The translations under genes and the position numbers were made by a program. DNA of 64,000 nt from Nitratireductor aestuarii (GTDB lineage: Bacteria; Pseudomonadota; Alphaproteobacteria; Rhizobiales; Rhizobiaceae). The DNA lies in assembly GCF_014641695.1 (NCBI RefSeq), contig NZ_BMIF01000005.1, positions 230,971-294,970 of the forward strand, written 5' to 3'. Of this stretch, positions 62,580-64,000 are shown in pieces; position 1 is the first letter of the stretch, and every line of letters begins with the position of its first letter. Under the pieces are notes generated by a model. That model was given only the letters and a program-made list of their open reading frames with translations, did not search any database and had not been told where the DNA came from.

Positions 62580-62619
62580 AACAAAAAAAGGCGCCGGGCT
62601 TGTGCCACGGCGCTTTGAT
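62580..62619 (-). terminator. Rho-independent terminator after degenerate tRNA copy 1
   Basis: GGCGCCGGGCTTGTGCCACGG-type hairpin with a following A-run on the plus strand (a U-run on the minus strand). Nearly identical to the terminator of the intact tRNA, with one mismatch in the stem. The preceding CCTTAGAGGTGTCGCTAA is shared with the region at 63195, which shows that the unit was duplicated. Confidence 0.8.
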
Positions 62620-62621
62620 TT

Positions 62622-62733
62622 TGGTTGCGGGGGCAGGATTTGAACCGTTCGTCGGGGAATTGAGCCACTGGATCAATTCCTCATCCTCCTCACCCTTCAG
62701 GTTCTGAGCCTGACGAGCTACTCCATTCCCGCC
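62622..62733 (-). pseudogene. Degenerate tRNA-fMet copy 1 with palindromic insert
   Basis: Minus strand: the CCA end and acceptor/T-arm sequence match the intact tRNA-fMet gene, but CCGCA between the variable region and T-loop is replaced by about 50 nt. The insert holds an inverted repeat at 62656-62680 (GGAATT... with ACT loop). The anticodon loop reads CAG where the intact gene has CAT. The 5' T-stem is lost, so it cannot fold as a tRNA. Confidence 0.75.
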
Positions 62734-62811
62734 GCTTGCAGCAACTGGCTAGCCAGACGAACCTTGCGAGCGTACTGGGTTGTACGCACTCCGGCCAGAG
62801 CACCCTACTTC

Positions 62812-62846
62812 AAACAAAAAAAGCGCCCGGTTTTCCCGAGCGCTCC
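62812..62846 (-). terminator. Rho-independent terminator after degenerate tRNA copy 2
   Basis: Stem AGCGC-CGG paired with CCG-GCGCT around TTTTC, followed on the minus strand by a run of U residues. More divergent than the other three terminators, in line with the greater decay of this copy. Confidence 0.75.
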
Positions 62847-62856
62847 TGCCGTAACT

Positions 62857-62963
62857 TGTTTGCGGGGGCAGGTGAACCGTTCGTCGGAAATTGATCCACT
62901 GGATCATTTCCTGATTCCTCCTCACCCTTCAGGTTATGAGCCTGGCCGAGCTACCGGGGCCGC
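62857..62963 (-). pseudogene. Degenerate tRNA-fMet copy 2 with palindromic insert
   Basis: Minus strand: same arrangement as copies 1 and 3. Inverted repeat at 62886-62911 (GGAAATTGATCC with GGATCATTTCC). The anticodon loop still reads CAT. It has extra small deletions in the T-loop (GCAGGTGAACC rather than GCAGGATTTGAACC on the plus strand) and a changed acceptor stem. Confidence 0.7.
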
Positions 62964-63013
62964 ATTGTTCAACATACACGCGCTGACGATTGGTATCGAA
63001 TGAGATTGGCACC

Positions 63014-63052
63014 AAACAAAAAAAGCGCCGGGCTGATGCCTCGGCGCTTTGA
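63014..63052 (-). terminator. Rho-independent terminator after degenerate tRNA copy 3
   Basis: AGCGCCGGGC paired with a GCC-CGGCGCT stem around TGAT, plus a long U-run on the minus strand. Near-identical to the terminator after the intact tRNA gene. Confidence 0.8.
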
Positions 63053-63054
63053 TT

Positions 63055-63146
63055 TGGTTGCGGGGGCAGGATTTGCACCGTTCGTCGGGGAATTGATCCA
63101 CTGGATCAATTCCTGATCCTCCTCACCCTTAAGGTTCTGAGCCAGA
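63055..63146 (-). pseudogene. Degenerate tRNA-fMet copy 3 with palindromic insert, 5' half missing
   Basis: Minus strand: acceptor 3' side, T-loop and anticodon arm are recognisable, but the D-arm and 5' acceptor strand are gone. The insert has an inverted repeat at 63089-63113 (GGAATTGATCC, ACT, GGATCAATTCC). The anticodon loop reads CAG. It cannot be a functional tRNA. Confidence 0.72.
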
Positions 63147-63213
63147 AGAACACCCGAGCGGGCCTTCACACAGAACAGCGTGTCTCATGCCGGGCCTTAG
63201 AGGTGTCGCTAAA

Positions 63214-63247
63214 CAAAAAAAGCGCCGGGCTTGTGCCTCGGCGCTTT
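63214..63247 (-). terminator. Rho-independent terminator of the rRNA operon after tRNA-fMet
   Basis: Minus strand: AAAGCGCCGAGGC, CAAG loop, GCCCGGCGCTTTTTTT, followed by GTTT. A textbook GC-rich stem with a long U-run directly after the tRNA CCA. It likely ends the whole rRNA operon transcript. Confidence 0.92.
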
Positions 63248-63251
63248 GATT

Positions 63252-63328
<77 letters not shown>

Positions 63329-63413
63329 TCAACTTTTGCAGTAACCGAGCCTATGCAGCCCGGTCTTTTTTTTCTCGCCGTCCTCGGCCTACCGGCCTGC
63401 GGGCGGTCGGGGT

Positions 63414-63442
63414 GCTGCTCCACCCCGCGTCAACTTTTGCAG
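63414..63442 (-). repeat. Duplicated 5' fragment of tRNA-fMet with its upstream flank
   Basis: GCTGCTCCACCCCGCG plus the following TCAACTTTTGCAG (63414-63442) repeats 63313-63341, which is the 5' end of the intact tRNA and its leader. The fragment is followed by no D-arm or anticodon. It shows that the locus has been duplicated on the 5' side as well. Confidence 0.75.
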
Positions 63443-63561
63443 CGACTGGGCTTCAGCCCGGTCTTTGCGTAATTTCTGCTCCAACAACAAGAGGCCGCGG
63501 TGAGCGGCCTTCGAGTTTGAGCTGTGAAGAGAGAATGTTTCGAAGAACATGCGTTTGGCAG

Positions 63562-63678
63562 ACCTGGCAGCGACCTACTCTCCCGTGTCTTAAGACAAAG
63601 TACCATTGGCGCAGGGGCGTTTCACGGCCGTGTTCGGAATGGGAACGGGTGCAGCCACCCCGCAATAACCACCAGGTC
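63562..63678 (-). rRNA. rrf: 5S ribosomal RNA
   Basis: Minus strand: GACCTGGTGGTTATTGCGGGG at the 5' end, the conserved CCGAACACGGCCGTGAAACGC core, and a 3' GGTCGCTGCCAGGTCTGCC pairing with the 5' end. About 117 nt, close to the usual 115-120. The exact ends are uncertain by a few bases. Part of the 23S-5S-tRNA-fMet operon; the 23S gene lies just beyond 64000. Confidence 0.93.
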
Positions 63679-64000
63679 GGCAAAACGCATGTTTTCAAAA
63701 TCAAGAAGCTGGAATGGTGAATGGTGAATGGTGAATGGTGAATGGTGAATGGTGAATGGTGAATGGTGAATGGAAGATATCCATCACGCCTCACCTGTCA
63801 TTCACTTTCATCAGTACACCTGCACCATCGTCGGCCATTAGCCTTCGGGCGTTAGCCCGCAAGGCCGACCGGCCGTCGGCCACTTTTGGCCGCCCTCCCG
63901 AGCCCGTCGAGGGGCCGGAGCCGTTCGGCGTGAGCCGAACTGGCGTGAGGACAAAACATCCATCAGACTTCGTCTGATGGATACAAGCAATGAGAATGAT
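63679..64000 (-). other. 23S-5S spacer
   Basis: The 322-bp stretch holds no gene. It contains the 7-bp tandem repeat and three stem-loops: GCCTTCGGGC with GCCCGCAAGGC (63841-63865), GTTCGGC with GCCGAAC (63923-63940), and ATCCATCAGAC with GTCTGATGGAT (63958-63982). The very end (TTCTCATTGC on the minus strand) resembles sequence just after rhizobial 23S genes. The stems may take part in rRNA processing. Confidence 0.7.
63712..63773. repeat. 7-bp tandem repeat, GAATGGT unit, eight full copies
   Basis: Eight exact copies of GAATGGT (63712-63767) plus a partial GAATGG (63768-63773). It sits between 5S and 23S. Exact repeats of this kind vary in number by slippage, so it is a potential strain marker. 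It is much too short and lacks spacers to be a CRISPR. Confidence 0.95.

Noticed and set aside
62634..63120. Introns in tRNA-fMet copies
   Set aside because: The insert has no group I or II core and removal would not restore the T-stem because CCGCA is replaced rather than interrupted.
63712..63773. CRISPR array
   Set aside because: Units are 7 bp with no spacers; it is a simple tandem repeat.

Overview
The window reads as a chromosomal segment of a high-GC alphaproteobacterium of the Hyphomicrobiales, most like the Phyllobacteriaceae (Mesorhizobium, Aminobacter, Nitratireductor). The pointers are the rRNA operon order 23S-5S-tRNA-fMet on the minus strand at the right edge, a rhizobial-type cellulose operon (bcsN-bcsA-bcsB-bcsZ-bcsK), a BA14K-family protein, an IalB-like remnant, many Liv, Tct and TRAP-TAXI importers, and a rhizobial-style intergenic palindrome. 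The genus is inference.

Layout. 1-11764: an acyl-CoA catabolic island. A FadB-like fusion and an SDR run rightward. Facing them is a long leftward operon, livHM-livG-livF-livK followed by an acetoacetate-decarboxylase-like protein, two SDRs, an EthD protein and a CurA-type oxidoreductase. A promoter with an adjacent dyad lies in front of this operon. 12102-13952: a bioMNY biotin importer. 14070-22744: a GMC oxidoreductase, two enolase-superfamily enzymes, an aldehyde dehydrogenase and tctCBA. 22746-22842: a composite palindromic repeat. 22871-28671: a leftward set of class III aminotransferase, TAXI binding protein, fused TRAP permease and universal stress protein. 29053-32836: a BKACE enzyme and a two-subunit molybdenum hydroxylase. 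33013-33704: a Phd/PIN toxin-antitoxin pair with a 22-bp perfect palindrome in its promoter. 33712-36638: a DUF1989 protein and a YqcI/YcgG (GntA-like) N-hydroxylase, divergent from a secreted M20 hydrolase. 36718-38482: a GNAT-Rnk fusion and a BA14K protein.

38524-53425: a cellulose and surface module. It holds a membrane GGDEF-EAL protein, bcsK, bcsZ, bcsB, bcsA, bcsN and a repeat-rich autotransporter, all leftward. The PilZ domain of BcsA links this module to cyclic-di-GMP. 53554-60204: a leftward operon for a three-component molybdenum hydroxylase, in which the large subunit carries a fused CoxG-like domain, followed by a cupin and two alpha/beta hydrolases. This looks like uptake-independent degradation of an aromatic or heterocyclic compound. 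60352-62047: GNAT and a cysteine-poor Rrf2 regulator in one operon, then isopentenyl-diphosphate isomerase.

62044-64000: a truncated IalB-like gene, then the tail of an rRNA operon. One intact initiator tRNA gene is followed by three degenerate copies, all carrying the same palindromic insert and each with its own terminator. There is also a duplicated 5' tRNA fragment, and the 23S-5S spacer carries a 7-bp tandem repeat of eight full units. The most unusual signals are this tRNA-fMet array, the GntA-like/DUF1989 pair and the repeat-bearing autotransporter beside a cellulose operon that lacks a BcsC channel.
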